This document shows, piece by piece, positions 26,118 to 34,839 of a DNA stretch of 64,000 nt. The position numbers were made by a program, and so were the translations under genes. The notes beneath the pieces are model-generated. The model searched no databases, was not told the origin of the DNA, and saw only the letters and a list, made by a program, of their open reading frames with translations. This DNA is from Anabaena sp. UHCC 0204 (GTDB taxonomy: Bacteria > Cyanobacteriota > Cyanobacteriia > Cyanobacteriales > Nostocaceae), in assembly GCF_009711975.1 (NCBI RefSeq), contig NZ_VIKW01000005.1:136825-200824 (forward strand), read 5' to 3'. Every line of letters starts with the position of its first letter. Position 1 is the stretch's first letter.

Positions 26118-29030
26118 ATGTTCAGGTGGCTCTTGCAGTGGCTTAACAAATTTTTAAAGTACCCCTTTGGCAGCCTTGGGATCAATGATCCCCGGTTTAG
26201 TCAAGGCGAACTGGTGGTAGATAAACCCCCAGAACTCACGAATGCGGATCTAGAGTTGTTGTTTAACGAACTACTAGAAGGCGTGCATCAAGCGCGAGGA
26301 CAACAGTGGGCGTTGAAGTATTTACAGCGGATGGAACCACGAATTACTATTGACCGTTGGATAGATTGGCTGTTGATATTTGGTGATAAATTATTAGCCT
26401 CTCCTGCTCCCAATCATCAGTTAGCCAAGCGGATGGTGCAATTGGGTGAATTGGGGCTGGGTGAGGTTAGTAACCTGGCTTATGATATTGGGATTCAATT
26501 ATTGCGGCGCAATTTGAATCAAGAGTATGAGCGTAAGCAAGAGCCACTGGAATTGGACATCTTTATCCCTACTGAAGAGGAGTTAGATAGTCCAGGACAA
26601 GAATTGCTGCGCCAATTTGGTGAACAGCTTTGGGAATATCAGGAAGCAGACAGTGTAACTAATCCACCAACGCCTCAAGTAATTGAGGAGGTGTTGACTG
26701 ATTACTCTTTAGATTTGAGTGATGAGTTTTTGATCAAAGATGTTGAGAATGAAAATCTACATGATGTTTATGTTCAGTCGGAAACTGAGCAGCTAAGTTA
26801 TGAGTATACAATTCAGGAATTTTCTGAGAATGTTGAGGAAGTAGTTGCAGTATCTCTAACTGAGGAAAATTTGCATCATTCTTTGGCGAATGTAGAACCG
26901 CAGTTAGCATCCACTTTAGATGAGTTGGTAGTGCGGTTGGAGCAAAGTACCAATCTTGTCCAGCAGTTGGCTTCAGATTTGGCAATTCGGGATAGTCAAA
27001 CATCGCAAATTGTTGTTGCTAATCAGGCGGAAATTTTATTTTACGAAGGTTTGCAGCAAGCTAAATCTGGGAATTTATTGGCAGCTTTGGCTTTATATGA
27101 GCAAGCAAGTCAAATAGAATCTGGAGCTTATGAATATTGGTTTAATCAGGGATTGACACTTTATTATTTGCAACGGTTTCCAGAGGCGATCGCCGCTTAT
27201 GACCAAACACTGGCACTCAAACCAGATTTCTACAAGGTTTGGTACAGTCGTGGCTGTATTCTCGGCGAGTTGGGAGACTTTGATGGGGCGATCGCATCTT
27301 TTGATCAGGCGATCGCTATTAAAGCTGATTATGAAGAGGCTTGGTCGAGCCGGGGTTTAGCATTATTGAAGTTAGGTTTAATCTGGGAAGCAATTTCTAG
27401 TTACGATCAAGCTCTCAATCTCCAACCCCAAGATCCAGAAACTTGGTACTACCGAGGTATAGCTTTAGCTGTGGGTGAGCAATATCCCGAAGCGATCGCT
27501 AGTTATGATCAAGCCCTCAATCTCCAACCGGACTATCATGAGGTGTGGATTGATCGAGGTGTAGTGCTGTTTAATTTGAAACAATGGTTAGAAGCCATTG
27601 AATCTTGGGATCAAGCCCTCTCTGTTCAACCTGAATTTTATTTAGCCTGGTATAACCGGGGCGTGTCCTTTGAAAACCTGGGACGACGGGAAGATGCGAT
27701 CGCCTCTTATCAACAAGCGATCGCCATTAAACCCGATTTCCACCCCGCCTGGTATAACCAAGCCGTAGCCCTCTTTTATTTAGAACGTTTTGCTCAAGCT
27801 ATTTCCTGCTATGACAATGCTTTACAAATTAAACTAGACTACTGGGAAGCTTGGCTCGGTCGTGGTGCTGCTGCTGGTAATTTAAACCCTCATCAATCAT
27901 CATTGATTGTCGTTAGTAGCATTTCTGCTGCCAATCCCGCCCTCAATTTAGGCGGATATCCAGGCAAATTAGCCAGTTATCAAGAAGGTTTAAAACATCT
28001 TCGCCCAGATACTCACCCCGAAGGCTGGGGAAGATTACATATAGCTCTTGGTAATACTTATTACGAGCAAGGCAAAAAAGAATCCAACCCCCGTGATTAT
28101 TGGCATCATGCTATATCTGAATATCAACTAGCACTATCCACTCTCACACCAGAAGATTTCCCCGAATTGCATCTAGAAATTTTGCAATCTCTGACCAAAA
28201 TGTTGATCTGTTTGGGAGAAACAGCAACTGCACAAGAATTGCAAAAATGGGGTATGGAATTATTACAACAATTACTCACTCACCCCACTCGTTCTGATGA
28301 AAACAAAAAACAACTAGCACTGAAATTTGCTGGTTTGGGACAACTAGCCGTTGATTTGTCTGTAAATACAGGAGACTTAGTAGAAGCTTGGGAAATTGCC
28401 GAACAAGGTAAAAATAGTTGTTTACATTGGTTAATGTCTGAAGCAAATTATCACATTAACAATGTTAACTATACATCTATTCAACAATTACTTAATCCCT
28501 CCACAGCCATAATTTACTGGCATTTTAGCCCAGCCGCTTTACACACATTTATCATCAAAGATCAAGCACCGTCTCCCATTCTTCTACTTACGCCTATACA
28601 AGATATTGAGGCTATACCAGAAGCAGTACGACGTTTAATTGAATTTGAAAATTGGTTAGCAGATTGGCAACAATTAGCAATTCCATCCAAAGTTTTGGAA
28701 TTACAAAATATCTTGAATATTCCGATAATTATTCAAGAATTAGAAGGGATAGATACAATCATCTTAATTCCCCACCGTGATTTGTACAAGTTACCTTTAC
28801 ACAGTTTATTTAATCTGTCTTTTTCTGCAATCTCGTCTTTAAATTCGGTGGACTATAATATTAGTTATCTACCTAGTGTGGCTATAGGGATTTCTTTACA
28901 ATCTCAGTCATTTTCATCTTGGCATCAAAATAATGGTAGTAAAACTTATCCTCAACTCAAATTTGATCAGTTAGCATCGGAAATTGTGAGCGAAACCTTT
29001 GCTATTTCTAAGGATTTTCTCAGTTATTAA
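26118..29030 (+). CDS. TPR protein with truncated C-terminal CHAT domain
   Basis: 970 aa. Residues 1-145 repeat the domain of the preceding gene; an acidic linker follows to about 300; then eight or so tetratricopeptide repeats (about 305-590; units such as YYLQRFPEAIAAYDQTLALK). After a helical region comes a CHAT-like start (AIIYWHFSPAALHTFIIKD, TIILIPHRDLYKLPLHSLF, NISYLPSVAIGI). CHAT is a caspase-like peptidase domain; its catalytic His (AtHG) and Cys (LSAC) normally lie further on and are absent here, because the frame stops soon after the LASEIVSETF stretch. The break sits 10 bases before a transposon-like terminus and the restriction-modification cassette. Probably a 3'-truncated remnant, though the TPR part may still be made. 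Confidence 0.85.
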   Translation: MFRWLLQWLNKFLKYPFGSLGINDPRFSQGELVVDKPPELTNADLELLFNELLEGVHQARGQQWALKYLQRMEPRITIDRWIDWLLIFGDKLLASPAPNHQLAKRMVQLGELGLGEVSNLAYDIGIQLLRRNLNQEYERKQEPLELDIFIPTEEELDSPGQELLRQFGEQLWEYQEADSVTNPPTPQVIEEVLTDYSLDLSDEFLIKDVENENLHDVYVQSETEQLSYEYTIQEFSENVEEVVAVSLTEENLHHSLANVEPQLASTLDELVVRLEQSTNLVQQLASDLAIRDSQTSQIVVANQAEILFYEGLQQAKSGNLLAALALYEQASQIESGAYEYWFNQGLTLYYLQRFPEAIAAYDQTLALKPDFYKVWYSRGCILGELGDFDGAIASFDQAIAIKADYEEAWSSRGLALLKLGLIWEAISSYDQALNLQPQDPETWYYRGIALAVGEQYPEAIASYDQALNLQPDYHEVWIDRGVVLFNLKQWLEAIESWDQALSVQPEFYLAWYNRGVSFENLGRREDAIASYQQAIAIKPDFHPAWYNQAVALFYLERFAQAISCYDNALQIKLDYWEAWLGRGAAAGNLNPHQSSLIVVSSISAANPALNLGGYPGKLASYQEGLKHLRPDTHPEGWGRLHIALGNTYYEQGKKESNPRDYWHHAISEYQLALSTLTPEDFPELHLEILQSLTKMLICLGETATAQELQKWGMELLQQLLTHPTRSDENKKQLALKFAGLGQLAVDLSVNTGDLVEAWEIAEQGKNSCLHWLMSEANYHINNVNYTSIQQLLNPSTAIIYWHFSPAALHTFIIKDQAPSPILLLTPIQDIEAIPEAVRRLIEFENWLADWQQLAIPSKVLELQNILNIPIIIQELEGIDTIILIPHRDLYKLPLHSLFNLSFSAISSLNSVDYNISYLPSVAIGISLQSQSFSSWHQNNGSKTYPQLKFDQLASEIVSETFAISKDFLSY

Positions 29031-29040
29031 AAGATGATTG

Positions 29041-29062
29041 TTAAGGGAGTTCCAAAAATAAA
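29041..29062. mobile_element. single terminus resembling the MITE end
   Basis: TTAAGGGAGTTCCAAAAATA closely matches the end of the element at 3094-3247 (TTAAGGGACTTCCAA). It begins 10 bases after the CHAT gene's stop. No second inverted copy was found nearby, so it may be a remnant or the scar of an insertion or deletion. Confidence 0.4.
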
Positions 29063-29110
29063 ATCCCTAATTGATGCTAATGATCATCATTGGTAATGTC
29101 TTTTAATTCT

Positions 29111-29139
29111 CCCTCTTATATGTTTAAACTTTAAGAGGG
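29111..29139 (-). terminator. hairpin after the restriction endonuclease gene
   Basis: CCCTCTTA and TAAGAGGG form a perfect 8-bp stem 25 bases downstream of the endonuclease stop (minus strand). No clear T-run follows, so termination is plausible but not certain. Confidence 0.4.
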
Positions 29140-29163
29140 CTGTTCTCTTAGTCATCTATATCT

Positions 29164-30489
29164 TTACTCATCAGAAATCATACTTAATATCCATTCTATC
29201 CATCGTCTAACAGTGCTAGAACGTCTATCCGCAGTTTTATACTTTAACTTTGTACAGGATAAAATTATCTTAATAATTTCATTTTTATCCGGTATTTCAC
29301 CATTTAAAAGGGTAGATTCAAAAGTTTTATAAAAAACCTGATATTGTAAAATTTTTCTAATAAAATATAGTATTTTTATTTTATGCCTTTTTTTCAAATA
29401 ATCTGTGCTTTCATCACTTAACTTAAAGTTGATTTCTTTAGTATTTCTGTCTTCATATTTATCAACAAATCCAAGATATCTAGCAGCATCAGTATAATAA
29501 TTAGTCTGTCGTTGATCAAATTGATAATTTGCTGTAATCTCTTCCTTTGTAAGCTCTTTATTTAACAAAATTGTGAGTAAATCTATAATTCTTGCAAATG
29601 TATTTGCTTGTGGAAATGGAATATTTGTTGGTTCAGGAGCTATCTTAATAGATTTAAATATTTCAGATACATCATCATGAGTTATTATTTCGGGTGCTAT
29701 AACATAATTTTTTTGTTCTACTAACTTTATAGAATTGTAATCTAATAAATTCTCAAATTTATATATAAAGAAGCTAAATATATTACTAGAATTAGAGTAA
29801 GTCATTAAAACTGGAATCACCTGCTTTGTTCTAATTTTATTAGACCATAGTTGATATGGATAATAAAGCTGCCTAATTAAAAAATTATCCACATCATATA
29901 ATTTAGCTTCCACCAAAACAAAATAATTTTCACTCTCAAACCCTGCATCTATTTCACACTGAGAATTATCAACTTCAATTTGATACTGGTTGTTATCTAC
30001 TCTATCTTTTATAAAGAATTTAAACTGACCTGTAGACATTCGACCATAAACAGTTTGTTTAAAAATTTCTCCATTACTATTTATTAAATCATCTATAATA
30101 TCTATATTGAAAGCACAACTTAAAGCTGCACTTTCTGAAAAGAGATTACAATAATCTATACTTTCTATACTGGAAGGAAAATCAACAGGAGTAGGTTCTA
30201 AACAAGCGTCATAATCAACATTTAAATAAGTATCAAATCTGCCTATTATATATTTCTTTCTGGAAATAGGTAATATAGACAGCTTATGTTGTTTAAATAT
30301 TTTAGGCAAAGTATGATAATGATCAAACTTTGCCATTAACCTACTTTCTCTGAATTCATTAATACTATTTGACTCTATCTTAAAGTATCCTATTTCATTG
30401 ATTTTTTCCAAAATAGAGTATTTTTCAAATAGTGCTTCCCAAGCAATATCATTTTTGTTTTTTGCTTTTTTAGTATTTTTATCACTCAT
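29164..30489 (-). CDS. type II restriction endonuclease (candidate)
   Basis: 441 aa, very AT-rich and Lys/Asn/Ile-rich compared with the surrounding genes. A PD-(D/E)XK-type nuclease core is suggested by CEIDAGFE followed by YFVLVEAKLYD (Asp181, Glu194-Ala-Lys196). The C-terminal third looks like a DNA-recognition or winged-helix region (KELTKEEITANYQFDQRQTN). It overlaps the Dam-type methylase gene by 8 bases in one operon, which is the main reason to call it the cognate nuclease. If the methylase modifies GATC, this enzyme should cut it unless methylated. I do not recognise the exact subfamily. Confidence 0.78.
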   Translation of the reverse strand: MSDKNTKKAKNKNDIAWEALFEKYSILEKINEIGYFKIESNSINEFRESRLMAKFDHYHTLPKIFKQHKLSILPISRKKYIIGRFDTYLNVDYDACLEPTPVDFPSSIESIDYCNLFSESAALSCAFNIDIIDDLINSNGEIFKQTVYGRMSTGQFKFFIKDRVDNNQYQIEVDNSQCEIDAGFESENYFVLVEAKLYDVDNFLIRQLYYPYQLWSNKIRTKQVIPVLMTYSNSSNIFSFFIYKFENLLDYNSIKLVEQKNYVIAPEIITHDDVSEIFKSIKIAPEPTNIPFPQANTFARIIDLLTILLNKELTKEEITANYQFDQRQTNYYTDAARYLGFVDKYEDRNTKEINFKLSDESTDYLKKRHKIKILYFIRKILQYQVFYKTFESTLLNGEIPDKNEIIKIILSCTKLKYKTADRRSSTVRRWIEWILSMISDE

Positions 30490-31327
30490 AGTTTTTTACT
30501 AAAATCTCATCCACTTTACCTCTTTTTTTACCATTACAATTTATCGCTCTTATAGCTGATATTTTTGTGTGTGGATAATCTTTATATAGGTCTTTAATAA
30601 ATTCTGTATAAGCATTGCTTAGTAAAATATGACAACCCCTATTATTTAGATCATCAAATACCTCTTTTAATCTTCGCTGTTCCTGTTTATTGAAACCGTT
30701 AACATCGTAGCCAGTAAAAGAAGCAGTTTCAGAAACTGGATCATAAGGAGGATCGAGATATATAAAATCTCCTCTTTTTGCATCTTTAACAACTTCTTGA
30801 AAATCAGAGTTTAATATTCTAACTTGATTTTCATTTAAATATTTATTAACTGCTTTTAAAACAGCTATATCTAAAATATTTGGATTTTTATATTTGCCGA
30901 AAGGTACATTAAATTGACCTTGAGAATTAACTCTAAATAACCCATTATAACAAGTTTTATTTAAGAAGATAATTCTGGATGCTCGTTGAACTTCTGTTTT
31001 AGACTTAAAATTCTTTTCTCGATCCCAGTCTCTAATATCATAATAATAATATTCATCATTTTTGTGATTTTTTAAATCTTCAATTAGTTCATCTAAAGAA
31101 TTTTTAATTATTTTGTAACAATTTATCAATTCAGCATTACTGTCATTAATGACAGCTTTTTTAGGTTGCAAACTAAACAAAAGCGCACCACCACCAATAA
31201 AAGGCTCGTAGTAGGTTTGAAGATTATGATTTTTAGGGAGGTGATTGGCTAGAATTGTCGGCACAAGCTGTCTTTTTCCTCCTGCCCACTTTACAAATGG
31301 TTTGACTAACGGATTAACTGATACCAT
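30482..31327 (-). CDS. DNA adenine-N6 methyltransferase, Dam/DpnM class
   Basis: 281 aa alpha-class adenine methylase. Motif X FVKWAGGKRQL, SAM-binding EPFIGGGALLF, the KTCYNGLFRVN segment shared by Dam, DpnM and MboI methylases, and catalytic YLDPPYDP (DPPY 192-195). These enzymes mostly modify GATC, although relatives such as M.EcoRV recognise other sequences. It protects host DNA from the nuclease encoded just downstream. A perfect inverted repeat lies 14 bases before the start, a likely control site. Low GC suggests horizontal acquisition. Confidence 0.93.
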   Translation of the reverse strand: MVSVNPLVKPFVKWAGGKRQLVPTILANHLPKNHNLQTYYEPFIGGGALLFSLQPKKAVINDSNAELINCYKIIKNSLDELIEDLKNHKNDEYYYYDIRDWDREKNFKSKTEVQRASRIIFLNKTCYNGLFRVNSQGQFNVPFGKYKNPNILDIAVLKAVNKYLNENQVRILNSDFQEVVKDAKRGDFIYLDPPYDPVSETASFTGYDVNGFNKQEQRRLKEVFDDLNNRGCHILLSNAYTEFIKDLYKDYPHTKISAIRAINCNGKKRGKVDEILVKNYE

Positions 31328-31340
31328 TTTATGACCTGCA

Positions 31341-31386
31341 AATTATATAGTACAATAGTTTATTAATACTATTGTACTATATAATT
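31341..31386 (-). promoter_or_regulatory. perfect 19-bp inverted repeat upstream of the methylase
   Basis: Arms 31341-31359 and 31368-31386 are exact reverse complements around an 8-base spacer (TTATTAAT). The element ends 14 bases before the methylase ATG and contains TATAAT in each arm, so it overlaps a likely promoter. An operator for autoregulation is the natural reading; a terminator for the upstream gene is less likely because no T-run follows on the minus strand. Confidence 0.65.
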
Positions 31387-31456
31387 GATATTTTCGTATA
31401 GAGTCACGATTATACTATATTTTTTGAAAAAATCTGGATTTTTGAGAATTAGTGAA

Positions 31457-32536
31457 CTATTCCCAGTTTAATTGACATTCATGTTGATCAAATTCCCAAT
31501 CAATACACACATCAGATATGGAGTCTATCGAATTTATTATATTAAACACTTGAAGCTTATCTTCTTGTTGATATAAGCTAACAGCATATAAAATAGTAGC
31601 AGCTAACCAAGCATCAAGTCGTCTAGCAAATTCAAGTGTCCAATCATATCTTTCTTCAACAGTAGGTTGATAATTAATCACAGGAGAGGCAGTTGATTTA
31701 TATGATGGAGGGTAAGGGAGTTGAATCAATCCAGGTAAAACACCTAAAATATGAAATTCAGTTTCATTATCACTCACATCAATTAATTGCCACTCAGTAT
31801 TATTTGAGTATAAAGGCATATTAAAAAATAAATAATTTCCTCGTTCGTAAGTGTTACATATATTCCATATATCCCAAGAGCGTAAAGCTTTTATTAGCAC
31901 TTCCTGCCATTGTATATAAACATCAGGTATTTGCAACATATCAATTGAGGAATTTAAACTTAGTAAACTTTGATCATAAAATTCTGATTCCTGATTATAA
32001 ATAGCTTTTGGTAATTTATTCCATTGAATTTTAGAGTCATCTTGAGAAAATTGTAATGATTGGCAAACTTCAAATAATGTAGGATGAGAATTTATATTGG
32101 CAATGAGATTTAGCCTATCTTGTTTTGAAAGGAGATTACCATCATAAATAATAGCAGCCATTAACCAAGAATCAATTATTCTAGAAAAGTTTAAAGTCCA
32201 GTCGGATCTTTCTATGGGAATAGGCTGATATCCATATAAAGGTTCTGGATATCCATATTCCTGCAATTGATTTATTCTGAAAGCTGGTGGAAGAGGAATT
32301 AAGTAAAGTATTTCATGAGATAATAATGACCAACTTTCTCTAAACTTATTAAGTTCAATATTTCCCCAATTAAACCCAGAAATGAACTCTGTCGGATTAC
32401 TAAAAAATAAAATTTCTCCCATTTCATCAGTATTGCAAGTATTCCAGAATTTTTGTGAACGAATCTGCTCTAGAATACATCTATGAGAATCCACATACTT
32501 ATTAAAAATAATATTTTGTAACCGTTTTGAAACCAT
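31457..32536 (-). CDS. two-repeat protein of unknown function in the R-M cassette
   Basis: 359 aa built of two related halves. The first (about 15-170) has FWNTCNTDEMGEILFFSNP and YGYQPIPIERSDWTLNFSR...DSWLMAAIIY; the second (about 200-358) has IWNICNTYERGNYLFFNMP and INYQPTVEERYDWTLEFAR...DAWLAATILY. Conserved positions are the W-N-x-C-N-T, LFF, YQP and DWTL...R.D.WL motifs. No signal peptide or membrane helix; predicted soluble. I recognise no family. It is AT-rich like the R-M genes and precedes the methylase in the same direction (130-base gap), so it may belong to the cassette. Confidence 0.75.
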   Translation of the reverse strand: MVSKRLQNIIFNKYVDSHRCILEQIRSQKFWNTCNTDEMGEILFFSNPTEFISGFNWGNIELNKFRESWSLLSHEILYLIPLPPAFRINQLQEYGYPEPLYGYQPIPIERSDWTLNFSRIIDSWLMAAIIYDGNLLSKQDRLNLIANINSHPTLFEVCQSLQFSQDDSKIQWNKLPKAIYNQESEFYDQSLLSLNSSIDMLQIPDVYIQWQEVLIKALRSWDIWNICNTYERGNYLFFNMPLYSNNTEWQLIDVSDNETEFHILGVLPGLIQLPYPPSYKSTASPVINYQPTVEERYDWTLEFARRLDAWLAATILYAVSLYQQEDKLQVFNIINSIDSISDVCIDWEFDQHECQLNWE

Positions 32537-32587
32537 AATATATTATGTATTATGAAATTTTAGAACATCAATAGTAATATTATAGGA

Positions 32588-33352
32588 TTATTTACCATCC
32601 TGTAACAAAATATCCATCTTGTAAAATAACCATTTTATAGCACTTTCCACATCTGAAACTTGTTCTCCTGGGGGTACAGGTGGACGGTTTACCATCACAA
32701 CTTTTATTCCTAGTTTTCGGGCGGCGATAATTTTCGGATAGGTAGCACTACCACCGCTATTTTTACTAACAATAGTATCTATATTGTATTTGAGGAGAAT
32801 TTCCTGTTCGTTTTCTAAAGTAAAAGGACCGCGATCGCATATAATCAAACCAGGTGGCACTAAAACATCATTGTTTGGCGGATCAATCATCCGCATTAAA
32901 AACCAAACTTTCTGTAAATGTGCAAAAGTCGCAATTTCCTGTCTACCAATTGTTAAAAATACCCGTTGGCTTTGGTTTTCCAACGCCGCAGCAGCAGCAA
33001 TATTATTTTCTACTTCTAACCAATGATCATCCTCTAGTTTTTCCCAAGGTGGACGAATTACCATTAATCTCGGAATACCAACTTCCTGTGCGGCTGCGGC
33101 TGCGTTCCCAGAAATCTGATTAGCAAAAGGATGAGTAGCATCAATTAAGAGATCAATTTGCATTTCTCGCAAATAACTAACCAACCCAACTACACCACCA
33201 AAACCGCCAATCCGCACATTACCAACGGGAGTAGAAGGTTCACGGGTTCGACCGGCTAAAGAGGTGATCGCTTCAATACCAGAAATATTTGCTACCCTAG
33301 CAGCCAATTCTGCCGCATCACCAATTCCACCTAGAATTAAAACCCGCAACAT
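32588..33352 (-). CDS. cobK: precorrin-6A reductase CobK
   Basis: 254 aa. It reduces precorrin-6A to precorrin-6B with NADPH in the cobalamin pathway. Seen: RVLILGGIGDAAELAAR at the N-terminus, LIDATHPFANQIS (family signature) and the C-terminal IVSKNSGGSATYPKIIAARK with the conserved Ser/Gly stretch and KL-GI-VVMVNRPP ending. HIP1 sites reappear here (32,831), so this gene belongs to the chromosomal backbone beyond the accessory block. cobM lies elsewhere in the window. Confidence 0.93.
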   Translation of the reverse strand: MLRVLILGGIGDAAELAARVANISGIEAITSLAGRTREPSTPVGNVRIGGFGGVVGLVSYLREMQIDLLIDATHPFANQISGNAAAAAQEVGIPRLMVIRPPWEKLEDDHWLEVENNIAAAAALENQSQRVFLTIGRQEIATFAHLQKVWFLMRMIDPPNNDVLVPPGLIICDRGPFTLENEQEILLKYNIDTIVSKNSGGSATYPKIIAARKLGIKVVMVNRPPVPPGEQVSDVESAIKWLFYKMDILLQDGK

Positions 33353-33377
33353 ATCAATTTAAAATTTTTACAAGCTA

Positions 33378-33977
33378 TTATCTATCACCTGTGATAGATT
33401 CCAAAGCTTTGACTTGGTTTTGCAATTTTTCCACAGTTTGCAAATGCGCTTGCTGTGATGAATAACCTAGCCAAATCAAACTACCACTAAACATTGTCAC
33501 CACAGTCACTAAAAGACTGATTAGCAATTTTACCTGGGAATGAAGACGCTTTACCTGCTGTATCTGATTCTGCTCTGGATACGGGGGAGCATAAACTAAA
33601 CTCGGATTTTCATTTTCCCCCACCACCTCTATTTGAGGGTTTTCTACACGAGGAAAAGCAACTTTACTTTGCAACCATTGAGTAATCAAATTCGGGCAAT
33701 TTTTCTTAAACCATTGCCAAGCCAAAAGTTTAAATGCAGGCTTAGACATTTTAGTTATAAATTTCAGTGTTTTATTCAAAGTTCCCAACTTGAACTTCTG
33801 ATTTACCAAATTAGTTGATCCCACATCATAGAGACAATCCAAAATTGCCTTAATTATAGCTTCTTCCTGATAAACCAACGTTGTTAATAATAGTTCAACA
33901 TCACTGATCAATTTCTCTTCTCTGTTTTTCTCCCTAGATTTTTGTGTTAAATCATTTGGTATTTTTACTTGTTTCAT
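33378..33977 (-). CDS. membrane-anchored protein of unknown function
   Basis: 199 aa. A helical N-terminal part (about 20-100) is followed by a Pro-rich stretch, one strong membrane segment (LLISLLVTVVTMFSGSLIWLGY, about 148-170) and a short C-terminal coiled coil (QTVEKLQNQVKALE). Ends 25 bases upstream of cobK in the same direction. No catalytic motif; family not recognised. Confidence 0.7.
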   Translation of the reverse strand: MKQVKIPNDLTQKSREKNREEKLISDVELLLTTLVYQEEAIIKAILDCLYDVGSTNLVNQKFKLGTLNKTLKFITKMSKPAFKLLAWQWFKKNCPNLITQWLQSKVAFPRVENPQIEVVGENENPSLVYAPPYPEQNQIQQVKRLHSQVKLLISLLVTVVTMFSGSLIWLGYSSQQAHLQTVEKLQNQVKALESITGDR

Positions 33978-34313
33978 GATCTTGCGAGTATAAATTTTGA
34001 TTTTTCAAAGCTATATTCTCATCATCAATATGGTTGATTTAATTCAATTGTATGGTGGACTTGTAACCGAGAAATCTCGACGGATCAAAATTTTTATTAA
34101 TTTCTGTGCTTCACTTTATAGCAGATGCCAATTTAAAGCCTAATATCAAGTAAAGACGTTCTAGCAGCACCTCTCTACTCAATACTTGTCGGTTAAGTTA
34201 AAAACATTAAATCAGGCAGGTTGGGTTGAAATTAGGAAACCCAACATTTACGGACTTTGGTTGGGTTGTGCTGTCGCTTACCCAAGAGTATTGCCTCTCT
34301 ACTCACGTTAATT
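33978..34313. other. intergenic region with an inverted repeat
   Basis: No gene seen. Around 34,218-34,280 there is a GGTTGGGTT...AAACCCAAC inverted repeat followed by another GGTTGGGTTGTG, a repetitive sequence common in cyanobacterial intergenic DNA. Confidence 0.5.
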
Positions 34314-34526
34314 CTATAGCAAGACAGGTATTTTTGCCAAAATACTGTTTTTTAAGGGTTCTGGCCGTTCTGACCAACGGAGAAGACTATCAGCCATAAC
34401 GTAATATTTACTACCATATTCTCATACTGCTTCAGCACCGCCAGCAATAGGTAAATCGTCAAAAAGATCCGTTAACTTACTTTGAGCAACAAAAGCTACG
34501 ACATAGGAATAGTTACAAATACTCAT
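34314..34526 (-). pseudogene. small frame of 70 codons interrupted by an in-frame TGA
   Basis: From an ATG at 34526 the frame reads MSICNYSYVVAF...AGGAEAV, meets TGA at codon 35 (34422-34424), then continues protein-like in the same frame (EYGSKYYVMADSLLRWSERP...) to a TAG at 34314. A -10-like GTATAAT lies about 70 bases upstream. Either a short 34-residue gene with a chance continuation or a small gene broken by one stop. Not recognised. Confidence 0.35.
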
Positions 34527-34600
34527 AGATTCAACAGATTTAACCCCTAAATCCCAAATTTGGGCAAATTTCTGAATCTTACAGTAGTTTCTAATTATAC

Positions 34601-34636
34601 AAAAAAATAAAGCCCTTGGGATATTACCAGGGCTTT
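34601..34636 (-). terminator. intrinsic terminator downstream of the globin gene
   Basis: On the minus strand, AAAGCCCTGG pairs with CCAAGGGCTTT (one mismatch position) around a short loop and is followed by ATTTTTTTG. It lies about 200 bases after the globin stop. The classical stem plus T-run makes this one of the clearest terminators in the window. Confidence 0.75.
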
Positions 34637-34839
34637 GGAAAATATAGGTAAAAAAGGTTTTTCTGTCTCTTTCTCTTGACAAAGAAAGATTTTAAACCAA
34701 TTGTCAATTATCCATTAATAACGCATTTCCTAGTCTAATGAAGTACAAAATTATCTGTGTTTATCTGCGTCCATCTGCGGTTAATTCTTTCTTCTTATAC
34801 CTCACTAAAATGGGAATTGCTATATTTTCATCATGTAAA

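Noticed and set aside
29041-31330. A full insertion sequence around the R-M genes
   Set aside because: No transposase is present and only one transposon-like terminus was found.
31341-31386. The palindrome as an intrinsic terminator of the 359-residue gene
   Set aside because: The stem is AT-rich and not followed by a T-run on the minus strand; an operator is the better reading.
34422-34424. TGA read as selenocysteine
   Set aside because: No selenocysteine element or machinery is seen, and the flanking residues match no selenoprotein.
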